Below, piece after piece: positions 19,043 to 27,736 of a DNA stretch of 64,000 bases; position 1 is the first letter of the stretch, and each line of letters begins with the position of its first letter. The notes under the pieces were generated by a model. It did no database searches and was not told the DNA's origin. It worked only from the letters and a program-made list of their open reading frames with translations. The DNA comes from Bacillus sp. NP157 (lineage in GTDB: Bacteria > Pseudomonadota > Gammaproteobacteria > Xanthomonadales > Rhodanobacteraceae). The translations under genes and the position numbers were made by a program. The DNA lies in assembly GCA_018889975.1 (NCBI GenBank), contig CP076546.1, positions 2,728,001-2,792,000 on the forward strand, written 5' to 3'.

Positions 19043-19045
19043 GCC

Positions 19046-20908
19046 TTACGTATCCCTGCGGATGCGATGCGTGCGCCGCCAGCCGAACACCAGGCCGACC
19101 AGGGTCACCAGCAGCGGGACGAGCACGATGTTGATGAACTTCAGGCGCAGGCCGAGCGCATCGATTTCGCCGTTGAGCTGGTGCTGCACGTCGCGCAACT
19201 CCTTGCCGATGGCGAGCTTGCGCTGCAGGTACTGCTCCACTTCCCTGCGCTGCTGCGCGGTCACCGCGTTCGGTGTCGTCGCACCCTTCGCAGGCTGCAA
19301 CTCCGCCAGGCGCCGCTGGGTGTCGTAAAGCTCGTTCTCCAGCTCACGTTTCTTGACCAGGAACTTGCGGTCGGCCGCCGCCTGCAAGGCACGCACGCGG
19401 GTGAACGGCCGCTGCAGGTTGGCCCTTCCACGGATCGACAGGAGTGCCGCCGAGCCGCCGAGGTTGTCGACGATGTTGGCGATGAAGTCGCCGTTGTTCG
19501 CGAACGGGGTCATCTGCTGCTGGCCAAGCAACGGCTGCACGTCGATCCACAGGCGATCGGTGAGCAGGTCCGTATCCGCCACCAGGATCACCTCGCCCGG
19601 CGCCGCGGCGATATCCAGGTGCCCCTTGTCCTTGCGCTCGGGGAAGGCGGTGCGGAACGTATCGCGCAGGCGCGCCGCCAGCACATAGCGCTCGTGGCTG
19701 GGCTGGTAATTCTCCAGCAGCACGGAGGGGTCGCTGGCGGCATCGCGCACGCGCTGTGCCGAGACCACCGTGGCCTCGTCGGACGCCTGTACCAGCGGCA
19801 GCATTCGCGCCTTCGTTTCCGGTGCCAGCTCGAAGAAACCCGCCGTCGAGAAGTTGATGCGTTGGAGGCTCGCCGTCACCACGTCGTCGTGGTTCAGGTC
19901 CTGCGTCGTCGTACCGACCATCGCGGGATGCGGCACGCTGATGCCGTTGAGTTCGATGGTCAGCGACTGAGAACGATCAAGCACCACCTTCGTCGGGTCG
20001 AAGACGACGCCCCAGGTCTCGAACAGCCGGCGCAGGTCGGAATCATGGTCGTCCACGGTGCCGCTGGAATCGATCAACGGCGCGCTATCCATCTCGGCAT
20101 CCGGGTCGACGAACACCACCAGGTGTCCACCGTGCAGCACGTACTGGTCGATCGCGTACTGGGCGTCCTCCGGCAACTTCTTCGGATGGACCACCAGCAC
20201 CACGTCCATCGATGTGTCGATCCGGGTCAGGCTGGCCGGGTCGAGCGAGGTAACGTCGGCGAGCTGGTCAAGCTGGCGCATCACGGCCCAGGGCTGCTCG
20301 CCGATCACCATGTTGCCTTCCAGCGGCAACATGCTGAGCACGCCGATCTTCGGCTTGCGCGGTGCGCCCAGCTCATAGAGGAGCTTGGCGATGTCGTACT
20401 CGACGAACGCTTCGCGGGCCGGGTCGAAGAACGGGATCGCCTGCGCCACCGTGGGATCGGCTGCGCCGGTGGTACCGACCAGGCCGAAGAACACGCGTTC
20501 GCCGTTACTGCCGCCGCTGGCGGGGGTGAGGCCGTAGCTCTCGGCGGCGTCTTCGTCGTCGGAGTACGGCACCGGATCGATCACTCGCAGGCGGATGCGG
20601 CCATGCGCGCGGACGGCGATCTCGCGCAGCATTTCCTGCACGCGCTGCTCGTAGCTGCGTAGCTGCGGAAGGTCACGCGTGGCATGGTCGGAGAAATACA
20701 GCGTCAGCGTGAGCGGCTTGCCCAGGCCATCGACGATGTTTTCGGTGCCGGGCGTCAGCGTGTAGATGCGGTCTTCGGTGAGATCCATGCGTGCCGTGCG
20801 CAGCGACATCGAGCTGAGGCCGACGACGGCGAGGAACAGGACGGCGATGGCGGCGAGGCCGAGGCGAAGCACGGCGGCGCGCGACAACGAGAAGGAGGGC
20901 CGCTTCAT
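19046..20908 (-). CDS. GldG-type ABC auxiliary protein
   Basis: The 620-residue protein has an N-terminal membrane anchor (about 12-32, VLRLGLAAIAVLFLAVVGL), a large periplasmic domain of the gliding-motility/ABC auxiliary type (TLTLYFSD..., IGVLSMLPLEG, HGGHLVVFVDPDAE) and a second membrane helix near the C-terminus preceded by a coiled-coil stretch (about 530-590). It is coupled to the upstream permease gene by TGATG. The family accompanies GldA/GldF-type transporters; outside gliding bacteria its cargo is unknown. Confidence 0.85.
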   Translation of the reverse strand: MKRPSFSLSRAAVLRLGLAAIAVLFLAVVGLSSMSLRTARMDLTEDRIYTLTPGTENIVDGLGKPLTLTLYFSDHATRDLPQLRSYEQRVQEMLREIAVRAHGRIRLRVIDPVPYSDDEDAAESYGLTPASGGSNGERVFFGLVGTTGAADPTVAQAIPFFDPAREAFVEYDIAKLLYELGAPRKPKIGVLSMLPLEGNMVIGEQPWAVMRQLDQLADVTSLDPASLTRIDTSMDVVLVVHPKKLPEDAQYAIDQYVLHGGHLVVFVDPDAEMDSAPLIDSSGTVDDHDSDLRRLFETWGVVFDPTKVVLDRSQSLTIELNGISVPHPAMVGTTTQDLNHDDVVTASLQRINFSTAGFFELAPETKARMLPLVQASDEATVVSAQRVRDAASDPSVLLENYQPSHERYVLAARLRDTFRTAFPERKDKGHLDIAAAPGEVILVADTDLLTDRLWIDVQPLLGQQQMTPFANNGDFIANIVDNLGGSAALLSIRGRANLQRPFTRVRALQAAADRKFLVKKRELENELYDTQRRLAELQPAKGATTPNAVTAQQRREVEQYLQRKLAIGKELRDVQHQLNGEIDALGLRLKFINIVLVPLLVTLVGLVFGWRRTHRIRRDT

Positions 20909-21642
20909 CAGCGCGTCCTCTTCAGGTCGAGCACCACGACGCTGGCACCGAGCCACGCCACGATCATCGCGCCGAAGTAGATCAGGTCGCGCAGGTCGAG
21001 CACGCCGCGGGCGATGGCGTTGGCGTGGCGCACGATCGAAAGCTGGCCCATCGCCCCGATGAGCTTGGGTGGCACGGCATCCTGGAAGAAGTCCAGCACC
21101 TGCGGCTGGCCGATCAACAGCAGCGCGAAGCACAGCGCGGCGGTGAGGATGAAGGCGATGACCTGGCTGCGCGTCGCCGTCGACATGCAGGCACCGATGG
21201 CGATGAATGCGCCGGCCATCAGCCAGCTACCGATGTAGCCGGCCATGATCACGCCGTTGTCGGGGTCGCCCAGGTAGTTCACCGTGATCCACACCGGGAA
21301 CGTGAGCACCAGGCAGATGCCGATGAAGCACCACGCGGCGAGGAACTTGCCCAGCACCGCCTGCGACACGCTGACCGGTAGAGAGAGCAGCAGTTCCAGG
21401 GTGCCGGATGCCCGCTCCTCGGCCCACATCGACATGGTCACGGCGGGCACGAGCACCAGGTAGAGCCAGGGATGCATGTCGAAGAACGGCTGCAGGTCGG
21501 CGAGCCCACGGTCGTAGAAGTCGCCGGTATAGAACGTCAGCACCCCGGCCAGGACCAGGAAGATGACCATGAACACGTAGGCGACTGGCGTCACGAAATA
21601 CGCGCGCAGTTCGCGCCGGACGATGGCGGACACGGCGCTCAT
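20908..21642 (-). CDS. ABC transporter permease (GldF/CcmB-like ABC-2 type)
   Basis: The 244-residue protein has six hydrophobic segments. It includes the family-typical EERASGTLELLLSLPVS after the second segment, which is the ATPase-coupling region of ABC-2 permeases. It overlaps the ATPase gene upstream (ATGA) and the GldG-like gene downstream (TGATG), so the three are co-translated. Confidence 0.88.
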   Translation of the reverse strand: MSAVSAIVRRELRAYFVTPVAYVFMVIFLVLAGVLTFYTGDFYDRGLADLQPFFDMHPWLYLVLVPAVTMSMWAEERASGTLELLLSLPVSVSQAVLGKFLAAWCFIGICLVLTFPVWITVNYLGDPDNGVIMAGYIGSWLMAGAFIAIGACMSTATRSQVIAFILTAALCFALLLIGQPQVLDFFQDAVPPKLIGAMGQLSIVRHANAIARGVLDLRDLIYFGAMIVAWLGASVVVLDLKRTR

Positions 21643-22574
21643 GGATTGGCTCCGCGCGGCTGGGTGGTGATCTGCCGGAACACTTCGTCGAGGCGCCCCT
21701 GTTCGAGTTGGATCTCGGTCACGCGCAGGTTCTGTTCGCGCAGCAAGGCCTGCACCTCGTCGAGGATCGGCTGGCCCGGCTTGGGAAACACGGTGACGCG
21801 GCCATCGAGCGGATCCACTTCGGTCATGGCGACGCCGGGGATGCGCGCGAGCATCTCGCGCGACACACCGCTGCCCTGCGCGCTGAATGAGACCGCGCCG
21901 TGGTAACGCGAGCGTGCTTCGAGCTCGGCCGGCGTGGCATCGGCCAGCAGCTTGCCGTTGGCGATGATCGCGACGCGGTTGCATAGCGCGTGCACTTCTT
22001 CGAGCAGGTGCGTGGAGATGAGGATCGTGCGCTCGCGCGCCATCGCATCGATCAGCATGCGCACGGAGTGTTTCTGGTTGGGGTCGAGGCCATCGGTGGG
22101 CTCGTCGAGCATGAGTACCGGCGGATCGTGCAGGATCGCCTGGGCGAGCCCGACCCGGCGACGCAGGCCCTTGGACAGGGTGCCGATGGGGGCGTCGAGC
22201 ACTTCTTCGAGTTCGAGGCGGCTGACGACTTCGTCGAACCGGCGTCGTGCGATGTCGCGATCGAGGCCGCGTACGCGGACCATGAAGGTGAGGAATTCCC
22301 GCACGGTCATTTCGGCGTAGCTGGGTGCGCCTTCGGGCAGGTAGCCGAGTGCGCGCTTGGCGGCGAGGGGTTCGCGGCGGATGTCGTGGCCGCAGACGCG
22401 GGCGGTGCCGGCGGTGGGGGTGAGGAATCCGGCGATCATGCGCATGGCGGTGGATTTGCCGGCGCCATTGGGGCCGAGCAGGCCGAGCACCTGGCCCGGT
22501 TCCGCGCGGAGGCTGAGCGAATCGACCGCGATGAGCGGGCCGTAGCAGCGTGTGAGTCGTTCGGTCTCGATCAT
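21639..22574 (-). CDS. ABC transporter ATP-binding protein (GldA-like)
   Basis: The 311-residue ATPase has Walker A GPNGAGKST, signature LSKGLRRRVGLAQA (a variant of LSGGQ), Walker B VLMLDEP and switch STHLLEE. A C-terminal extension of about 90 residues (from SRYHGAVSF) is typical of GldA/DrrA-like ATPases. Start ATG (MIETERLTRCYG) is chosen over an ATG nine codons upstream because it fits the family N-terminus. It is the first gene of the four-gene operon ending in ctaG. Confidence 0.9.
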   Translation of the reverse strand: MIETERLTRCYGPLIAVDSLSLRAEPGQVLGLLGPNGAGKSTAMRMIAGFLTPTAGTARVCGHDIRREPLAAKRALGYLPEGAPSYAEMTVREFLTFMVRVRGLDRDIARRRFDEVVSRLELEEVLDAPIGTLSKGLRRRVGLAQAILHDPPVLMLDEPTDGLDPNQKHSVRMLIDAMARERTILISTHLLEEVHALCNRVAIIANGKLLADATPAELEARSRYHGAVSFSAQGSGVSREMLARIPGVAMTEVDPLDGRVTVFPKPGQPILDEVQALLREQNLRVTEIQLEQGRLDEVFRQITTQPRGANP

Positions 22575-22631
22575 TGCCCCAATTAACGCACGCCAGCGCA
22601 CGCCTGCCCACCCCGCGGTGGCCTGCCCTGC

Positions 22632-22723
22632 GCGGCGCTCGGGCGTGGTCGCAGGAGAAGCCTCGGCGGCTACCCCGCGGCGCTCGGGCGTGGTCGCAGG
22701 AAGAGCCCTCGGCGCCTACCCTC
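22632..22723. repeat. Partial direct repeat at the left edge of element A
   Basis: A ~46-base unit beginning GCGGCGCTCGGGCGTGGTCG occurs twice (about 22632-22675 and 22678-22723). The second copy merges into the left inverted repeat of element A; the first has a degenerate version (CCTCGGCGGCTACCCC). It looks like a partial duplication of the element edge. Confidence 0.6.
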
Positions 22724-22948
22724 GCTGCTCAGACAGCGTTCTGGCGTGCGACAGGGAGGGGCTGCTCCGCAGCCCGTTTCCTTATGGGCCTACGGCCGCG
22801 CACCGGGTGCCGGGCGGAGGTTCTTGATTCGGCATCCTGCCTCAACAAGAACGGCCGGCCATCGTGGCCGGCCCCCTGCGGGCTTTTCCCGCCCGCCACC
22901 CTCGCCGCCACGAACTCGCCTCGAGGGTAGGCGCCGAGGGCTCTTCCT
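22698..22948 (+). mobile_element. Element A: ~250-bp MITE-like repeat with 27-bp inverted termini
   Basis: The ends (22698-22724 and 22922-22948) are perfect 27-base inverted repeats built on CCTCGGCGCCTACCCTCG. The interior holds several hairpins, among them GGGCTGCTCCGCAGCCC and GGCCGGCCATCGTGGCCGGCC-like palindromes, and no credible gene. A near-identical copy (element B) lies at 30107-30352. It has no transposase, so it would be non-autonomous if mobile. Confidence 0.75.
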
Positions 22949-22998
22949 CAACGTTCCCGCATGCTGGGTTGGAGAGCCGAGGCACCGCGACGGCTCCT

Positions 22999-23020
22999 GT
23001 AGGAGCGCGCCTGCGCGCGA
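22999..23020 (+). repeat. REP-type palindrome between elements A and C
   Basis: Forward copy GTAGGAGCGCGCCTG...GCGCGA. It is paired with an inverted copy 118 bases further on. Confidence 0.85.
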
Positions 23021-23137
23021 ATTGGGATTGCCTAAGCACAGCAGATACCAGCGCCCAAGATCACCACGCCGATATGACTGGAAGGCGTTTGTACGGGTCT
23101 GCGAATCGAGTTCCATCATCTACGCACTGTCGGCCAA

Positions 23138-23159
23138 TCGCGCGCAGGCGCGCTCCTAC
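23138..23159 (-). repeat. Inverted REP-type palindrome between elements A and C
   Basis: Reverse copy ending GCGCTCCTAC. With the copy at 22999-23020 it forms a head-to-head pair of the kind seen in REPIN-like arrangements. Confidence 0.85.
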
Positions 23160-23225
23160 AACACCAGGTAGCGTCGGGTCAGGCCCCGGGCCGGTTTCCC
23201 GCATGTCGCGCGCGGGCTGCAAGAA

Positions 23226-23365
23226 CAGGCCTCGGGGCCTACCCTCGAGGCGAGTTCCGCACAAGCGAGCGGCCGCAGGCCGATAAGTACATGGGCCGCG
23301 GCTGCGGCCAACCTTATCGAGCGCGGAGGACCTGTCTGAGCAGCGAGGGTAGGCCCCGAGGCCTG
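23226..23365 (-). mobile_element. Element C: ~140-bp MITE-like repeat sharing the termini of element A
   Basis: Perfect 22-base inverted ends (23226-23247, 23344-23365) share the core CCTCGGGGCCTACCCTCG. Its left edge continues with the reverse complement of A's right edge (GAGGCGAGTTC) and its right edge with the reverse complement of A's left edge (CTGTCTGAGCAG). It is therefore the same family in opposite orientation with a different, shorter interior. Copy D is at 30697-30839. Confidence 0.72.
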
Positions 23366-23424
23366 GTCCTGCGACCACGTACGAGCGCTGCGGCGAGCAC
23401 GGCCAGCGACGCAGCAGGCAATAA

Positions 23425-23452
23425 AAAAGGCCGCGATTGCTCGCGGCCTTTT
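23425..23452 (-). terminator. Rho-independent terminator of the SRPBCC-family gene
   Basis: AAAAGGCCGCGA and TCGCGGCCTTTT form a 12-bp stem with a 4-base loop. On the minus strand it is followed by TTTTTTATT. It lies 36 bases beyond the stop of the gene at 23488-24873. Confidence 0.88.
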
Positions 23453-23487
23453 CGGTGCCTTGCGTCGCGGCAGGGCCGCGGCGGGGC

Positions 23488-24873
23488 TTACTGCGCGGCG
23501 GCCGTGCTGGCGGGGGCCGGAGCCGTGCCAGCCGGTGCCGGGGCGGTGCCCGCGGCGGCCGGGGCCGAGGACGAACCGGCCGGAGCCGCGTCGTCAAGGC
23601 CAGGCTGCTTCATGCCGGCTTCCTGCTCCGGGGTCTGCTCCGGGAGGTTGTCGCCCTGCAGCGGCAGGTAGATCTCGAACTTCTGCTCGTCGTAACCCTC
23701 GATGGTGCCGTGGTTATTCACCGGCGCCTTCGTCTGGATGTCATACGCGCGGAAGCTCACGTCGTCGTACTTGTAGCCATGCGTCTGCGAGTAGGCAGCG
23801 AGCATCTGGCGAGTCTGCGGCAGGCCTGCGCCGGTGCCGTTCCACTCGGCCTTCAGCGCCTTGCCACCGAAGGCGAGCACGGCCTTGACGTTGCCGTCGA
23901 CGACAACGCGGCCCATCTTGTCCTTGCTACCCGGCGTAGCGGCATCGGCGGCAGCCGGTGCGGCGGCGGTCGAGGCTTCGGCCGGCGCGGCGGCGTCGAG
24001 CGCCGGACGCTGGGCGGCGGTCAGTTCGACATCCTGGCCGTTGATCTTCAGCGTGGTGGCGTCGATCTCGGCGGCCACGTCGAAGGTGTAGTTCTGGTCG
24101 CCCCAATTCGTGGTGAACGTGATGCGCGGGCTGACCACGTTCACGCCCAGCTTCTTGGCCGCCGCCTGGATCTCGGCCATGGCCTTGTCCGACGCGGTAT
24201 CGACGTCGTCGAGGGTGCGCGGAGCCGTGGTGGAGACAAACAGGATCGGCTTGGCCGGCTGGTCGACCATCGACGGAACCATCTTGCTGTAGTCGATGTT
24301 GGGGATCGACGCCATCAGGTTCTGCAGGTTCGACAGGCTGAACTGGATCAGCGCGTCCGGATCGCCGTGGATGTAGAGGTTGCTGAAGCGATCGACCAGG
24401 TTGAAACCGTAGTCGACGTCATAGGCCCAGTTCACCTTCACGAGCTTCTGGCTGCGGCCAGTACGCTCGAGCTTGATCGTGAACTTCTTGTCGTGGCCGC
24501 GCCAGCTGTTGTCGAGGTTCCAGACAATCGTGCCCTTGCCGGCATCGCCGACCTGGGCAAAGCCCGGGTCGATGCTGGCGATTTCGAGGGAGCCGTCACC
24601 CACCTTCGGGTCGGAGGCCTTCCAGGAAATCTTGGCACCCGGTCCGTAAGCCTTGCCCGACAGGTCGAACTGGAGCTTGGGATCATAGGTACGAAGGACG
24701 CTGTAGTCCTGGAAACGACGGAAGTTGCTGAAGACGTCGTAAACCTGGCGCAAATCCTTGCTGATCAGCATTTCGCGCTCGACGTGTCCCGTCGAGGGCA
24801 TGGCCACGCCAGCGATGACGCCGAGTACGGCGACGATGACAATGGCGACAATGAATTCTAACAGACGCGTCAT
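23488..24873 (-). CDS. Membrane-anchored SRPBCC/GyrI-like effector-binding protein
   Basis: The 461-residue protein begins with one membrane helix (MTRLLEFIVAIVIVAVLGV). It is followed by a polyketide-cyclase/START-like region (VEREMLISKDLRQVYDVFSNF...) and a GyrI-like effector-binding region (SPRITFTTNWGDQNYTFDVAAEI and, after an Ala-rich insert, KAVLAFGGKALKAEWNGTG). It ends in about 45 residues of Ala/Pro/Gly low complexity. Both folds bind small hydrophobic ligands, but the role is unknown. It stands alone, with its own terminator. Confidence 0.75.
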   Translation of the reverse strand: MTRLLEFIVAIVIVAVLGVIAGVAMPSTGHVEREMLISKDLRQVYDVFSNFRRFQDYSVLRTYDPKLQFDLSGKAYGPGAKISWKASDPKVGDGSLEIASIDPGFAQVGDAGKGTIVWNLDNSWRGHDKKFTIKLERTGRSQKLVKVNWAYDVDYGFNLVDRFSNLYIHGDPDALIQFSLSNLQNLMASIPNIDYSKMVPSMVDQPAKPILFVSTTAPRTLDDVDTASDKAMAEIQAAAKKLGVNVVSPRITFTTNWGDQNYTFDVAAEIDATTLKINGQDVELTAAQRPALDAAAPAEASTAAAPAAADAATPGSKDKMGRVVVDGNVKAVLAFGGKALKAEWNGTGAGLPQTRQMLAAYSQTHGYKYDDVSFRAYDIQTKAPVNNHGTIEGYDEQKFEIYLPLQGDNLPEQTPEQEAGMKQPGLDDAAPAGSSSAPAAAGTAPAPAGTAPAPASTAAAQ

Positions 24874-25088
24874 TCCACGGTTCTCCGAACGTCTTTGAAC
24901 AGGCAGCCCCCGGCTGTGGAGTCCGCGCGGCCGCCCCTGAATAATCGGCCGTTGGCAAGCGTCTGCCAGCGCCGAAAGAACCGATGGTAGCCGGTCGTGG
25001 CGCCGAGCGCCATTGGGTCCCCTGCCCTTTTTCGCAAGCTGGCACAAGTCGAAAAATTCCGGGTCCCGCCCGGCCGGTCAGGCTCGCC

Positions 25089-25730
25089 TCAGACGATCCC
25101 CAGCTCCAGCGCCTTCAGCACGGCACGGGTGCGGTCGCGGACGCCCAGCTTGGAAAGGATGTTGGAAACGTGGTTTTTCACCGTGCCCTCGGCCACGCGC
25201 AGGGAATTGGCGATTTCCTTATTGCTGTAGCCGCCCGACAAGAGGCGGAGGATCTCGGTTTCACGCTCGGTGAGCGGATCGGGCTGCTCCAGGCTGGAAA
25301 ACTGGTTCTGGATCCGGCCCACGCCCGCCAGCAGGCGCTGGGTGACCATCGGCGCGACCAGCGAGCCGCCCGCCGCCACGGTCCGCACCGCTTCGACCAG
25401 CTGGTCGAGCGACACGTCCTTGAGCAGGTAGCCGCGGGCGCCAGCCTTCAGGCCGGAGAGCACCAACTGGTCGTCGTCGAAGGTGGTCAGGATGATGGTC
25501 GGCGGCAGCTCGTTCCTGCCGCCCAGGGCCTGCAGCACTTCCAGGCCGCTCATGTTCGGCATGCGCAGGTCCAGCAAGACCACGTCCGGGCGGATCTGGG
25601 GGATGGTCTGCACCGCCTGGGCACCATCGGCGCACTCGGCGATCACCCGGATATCCCCGGCGAGGTCCAGCAGGGAGCGGATGCCCTGGCGGACCAGGTT
25701 CTGATCATCTACAAGGCAAACGGAGATCAT
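25089..25730 (-). CDS. NarL/DesR-type response regulator
   Basis: The 213-residue regulator has a receiver domain with acidic Asp8-Asp9, phospho-acceptor Asp54 (VVLLDLRMPNMSG) and the conserved Lys in GYLLKD, then a LuxR-type helix-turn-helix (LTERETEILRLLSGGYSNKEIANSLRV). It overlaps the upstream kinase gene by four bases (ATGA), which fixes the kinase as its partner. Confidence 0.93.
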   Translation of the reverse strand: MISVCLVDDQNLVRQGIRSLLDLAGDIRVIAECADGAQAVQTIPQIRPDVVLLDLRMPNMSGLEVLQALGGRNELPPTIILTTFDDDQLVLSGLKAGARGYLLKDVSLDQLVEAVRTVAAGGSLVAPMVTQRLLAGVGRIQNQFSSLEQPDPLTERETEILRLLSGGYSNKEIANSLRVAEGTVKNHVSNILSKLGVRDRTRAVLKALELGIV

Positions 25731-26989
25731 GAGGGGTCCTCGGATGGAACGGGGATGGTGGCATGGGTGGGCGGCAGGGGGCTATCCGTGCCCAGCACGG
25801 TCCGCGCCGGGGCATGGGCCAGGGCCTGTGCCTCGCCCAGCGGCAAGCGCGCGGCGAGCGCGAAACCGCCCTGCGGGTCGTTACGAAAGGTCACTGTGCC
25901 ACCAAATTCGGCCAGCCGCTCGCGCATGCCGGTGAGGCCATTGCCCGGGCGGAAGGCGTCGGCACCGCTGCCGCGGCCGTCGTCGCGCGCGTCCAGGCAG
26001 AGTTCGTCGGGGCCGGTATGGCGGAAGGTGAGCCACAGGTGCCGCGCATTCGCGTGGCGCACCGTATTGGTAAGGATTTCCTGGACGCAGCGCAGCAGCA
26101 TCTGTGCGCGGCGCGGATCTTCGACGCCGAAGCGCGGCGGAATGGAAAGGTGTACGGCGAGGCCTGGCACGCCCTCGGTCAGGCTGCGCAGGGCCTGGGT
26201 CAGGTCGATGGCGTCGTCCTGGCGCAGCTCGCTCACCACTTCGCGGACATCGGCCAGCAGCTGCTTGGCGGTGGTCTGCGCCTTGACCACGTGCTCGCGC
26301 GCCTTGTCGTTGGTGAGGTGGCTCGCCACCTCGAGGTTCAGCGTGAGCGCGGTCAGGTGATGGCCGACGAGATCGTGCAGGTCGCGGGCGATCCGCATCC
26401 GCTCGGCGATGCGGGTTGACTCGGCCAGCAGGGCGCGGGTCGCGCGCAGTTCGGAATTGAGCCGACGCAGCTCTTCGCGCTCGGAGGCCTGCTGGCTGGC
26501 CACCATCGAGGTGATGAACATCAGCGCGGAGAAGCCGAAGTAGAGGCAGGCCTGCATGATCGAGAGGATCAGGCCGAAGCCCGGCAGTTGCATGAGCACC
26601 GGTACCAGCGCCACATGCGCCACCACCATCCAGCCCATGCCGACCGGCAGGCTTACCAGCCACGGCACCACGGCGGCGACGATGACCAGCAGCAGCGCGG
26701 CAAGGCCGCTCTTGCTCAGCACGCCGATGGCCAGCGCCGTACCGGTGAGGATCACCAGCACCGTCACCCGGGTCGGGCCGTCCACCGGCGAGCCCAGGCT
26801 GCGGGTGAGCAGCCAGTAGACCAGGCCGAACACCAGGTAACAGCCGGTCCAGGCCAGCAGGGCCATGTCCGGGATCTGCCCCACCTGGCTACCCGCCCGC
26901 TGCAGGGACAGCGGCAGGCCTACGCACAGGAACACGAAGTACGTGGCGTAGCGCAGCAAGCGAACGTGGTTGAACTGGACTTTCGACAT
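25727..26989 (-). CDS. DesK-like sensor histidine kinase
   Basis: The 420-residue kinase has six hydrophobic N-terminal segments (about 12-165) and no large periplasmic loop. A HisKA_3 dimerisation region follows with RIARDLHDLVGHHLTAL (phospho-acceptor His205), then a HATPase with N-box LTNTVRHANA and DDGRGSGADAFRPGNGLTGMRERL. This layout matches DesK-type kinases that sense the membrane, but the stimulus is inferred only. Start MSKVQFNHVR is chosen because upstream codons belong to intergenic DNA. Confidence 0.9.
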   Translation of the reverse strand: MSKVQFNHVRLLRYATYFVFLCVGLPLSLQRAGSQVGQIPDMALLAWTGCYLVFGLVYWLLTRSLGSPVDGPTRVTVLVILTGTALAIGVLSKSGLAALLLVIVAAVVPWLVSLPVGMGWMVVAHVALVPVLMQLPGFGLILSIMQACLYFGFSALMFITSMVASQQASEREELRRLNSELRATRALLAESTRIAERMRIARDLHDLVGHHLTALTLNLEVASHLTNDKAREHVVKAQTTAKQLLADVREVVSELRQDDAIDLTQALRSLTEGVPGLAVHLSIPPRFGVEDPRRAQMLLRCVQEILTNTVRHANARHLWLTFRHTGPDELCLDARDDGRGSGADAFRPGNGLTGMRERLAEFGGTVTFRNDPQGGFALAARLPLGEAQALAHAPARTVLGTDSPLPPTHATIPVPSEDPS

Positions 26990-27139
26990 GAGGGGATCAT
27001 ACGGCGGCGCATGGTGCCGGTCGTAGGTTACCGATGGCAGGGGCGCCGCGCCTCGGGAACGCGCCGACTCACGGCGCCGCTCCCGTGCCATAATCCCGGC
27101 CGTAACCGGCCCCGGCGGCCACCCCTTACGGAGCAACAA

Positions 27140-27736
27140 ATGGCCCTTGCCATCCGCGACGTGCGTGAGCACGACCTGGATGCCGTGCTGGCGCTCAATA
27201 ATGAAGCGGGCACGGGTATCCTCGCCACGGACCGCGCTCGATTGCGCCATCTGTACGAGATCGCCCACTACTTCCGCGTCGCCGAGCAGGATGGACGCAT
27301 CGTTGGCTTCCTGATCGCCATGCGCCAGGACGCCGACTACCTGAGCCCGAATTTCCGCTGGTTCCAGGCCCATTACGAGTCGTTCGTGTATATCGACCGC
27401 ATCGTGATCGAACGCGATTACCGCGGGCATGGCCTGGGCCGGATTTTTTACTGTGACGTGCAAAGTTATGCCGAGGTACGCGTGCCGCTCCTGACCTGCG
27501 AAGTTTTCCTTGAACCCCGTAACGACCAGACCGTGCTGTTCCACGGCACCATGGGTTTCCAGGAAGTGGGCCAGCAGAAGATGGGCCACGAAGGTCCGAA
27601 GGTGAGCCTGCTCGCCCGCGAGCTTCCCAGTTTCCCGTTCGTGCGCGAGCGCTATCTCGAGCAGGACGGCCTGCCAGCCGTGGCGTGGCTCGCCGATCGC
27701 GTCCGCCCGGGCGATTCCGCCGGGGTGGCCGCATGA
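27140..27736 (+). CDS. GNAT-family acetyltransferase leading the min operon
   Basis: The 198-residue protein is a GNAT acetyltransferase. It has an N-terminal DVREHDLDAVLALNNEAG and the acetyl-CoA-binding segment YIDRIVIERDYRGHGLGRIFY. GGAG lies seven bases before the ATG. It overlaps minC by four bases (ATGA), so it is translated together with the Min division-site system. The acetyl acceptor is unknown; the conserved-looking coupling suggests a cell-division or envelope link but does not prove it. Confidence 0.85.
   Translation: MALAIRDVREHDLDAVLALNNEAGTGILATDRARLRHLYEIAHYFRVAEQDGRIVGFLIAMRQDADYLSPNFRWFQAHYESFVYIDRIVIERDYRGHGLGRIFYCDVQSYAEVRVPLLTCEVFLEPRNDQTVLFHGTMGFQEVGQQKMGHEGPKVSLLARELPSFPFVRERYLEQDGLPAVAWLADRVRPGDSAGVAA

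Noticed and set aside
22574-23286. Several 60-140-codon frames in the first repeat locus
   Set aside because: They read through inverted repeats and REP palindromes, occur on both strands and in several phases, and have no ribosome sites.
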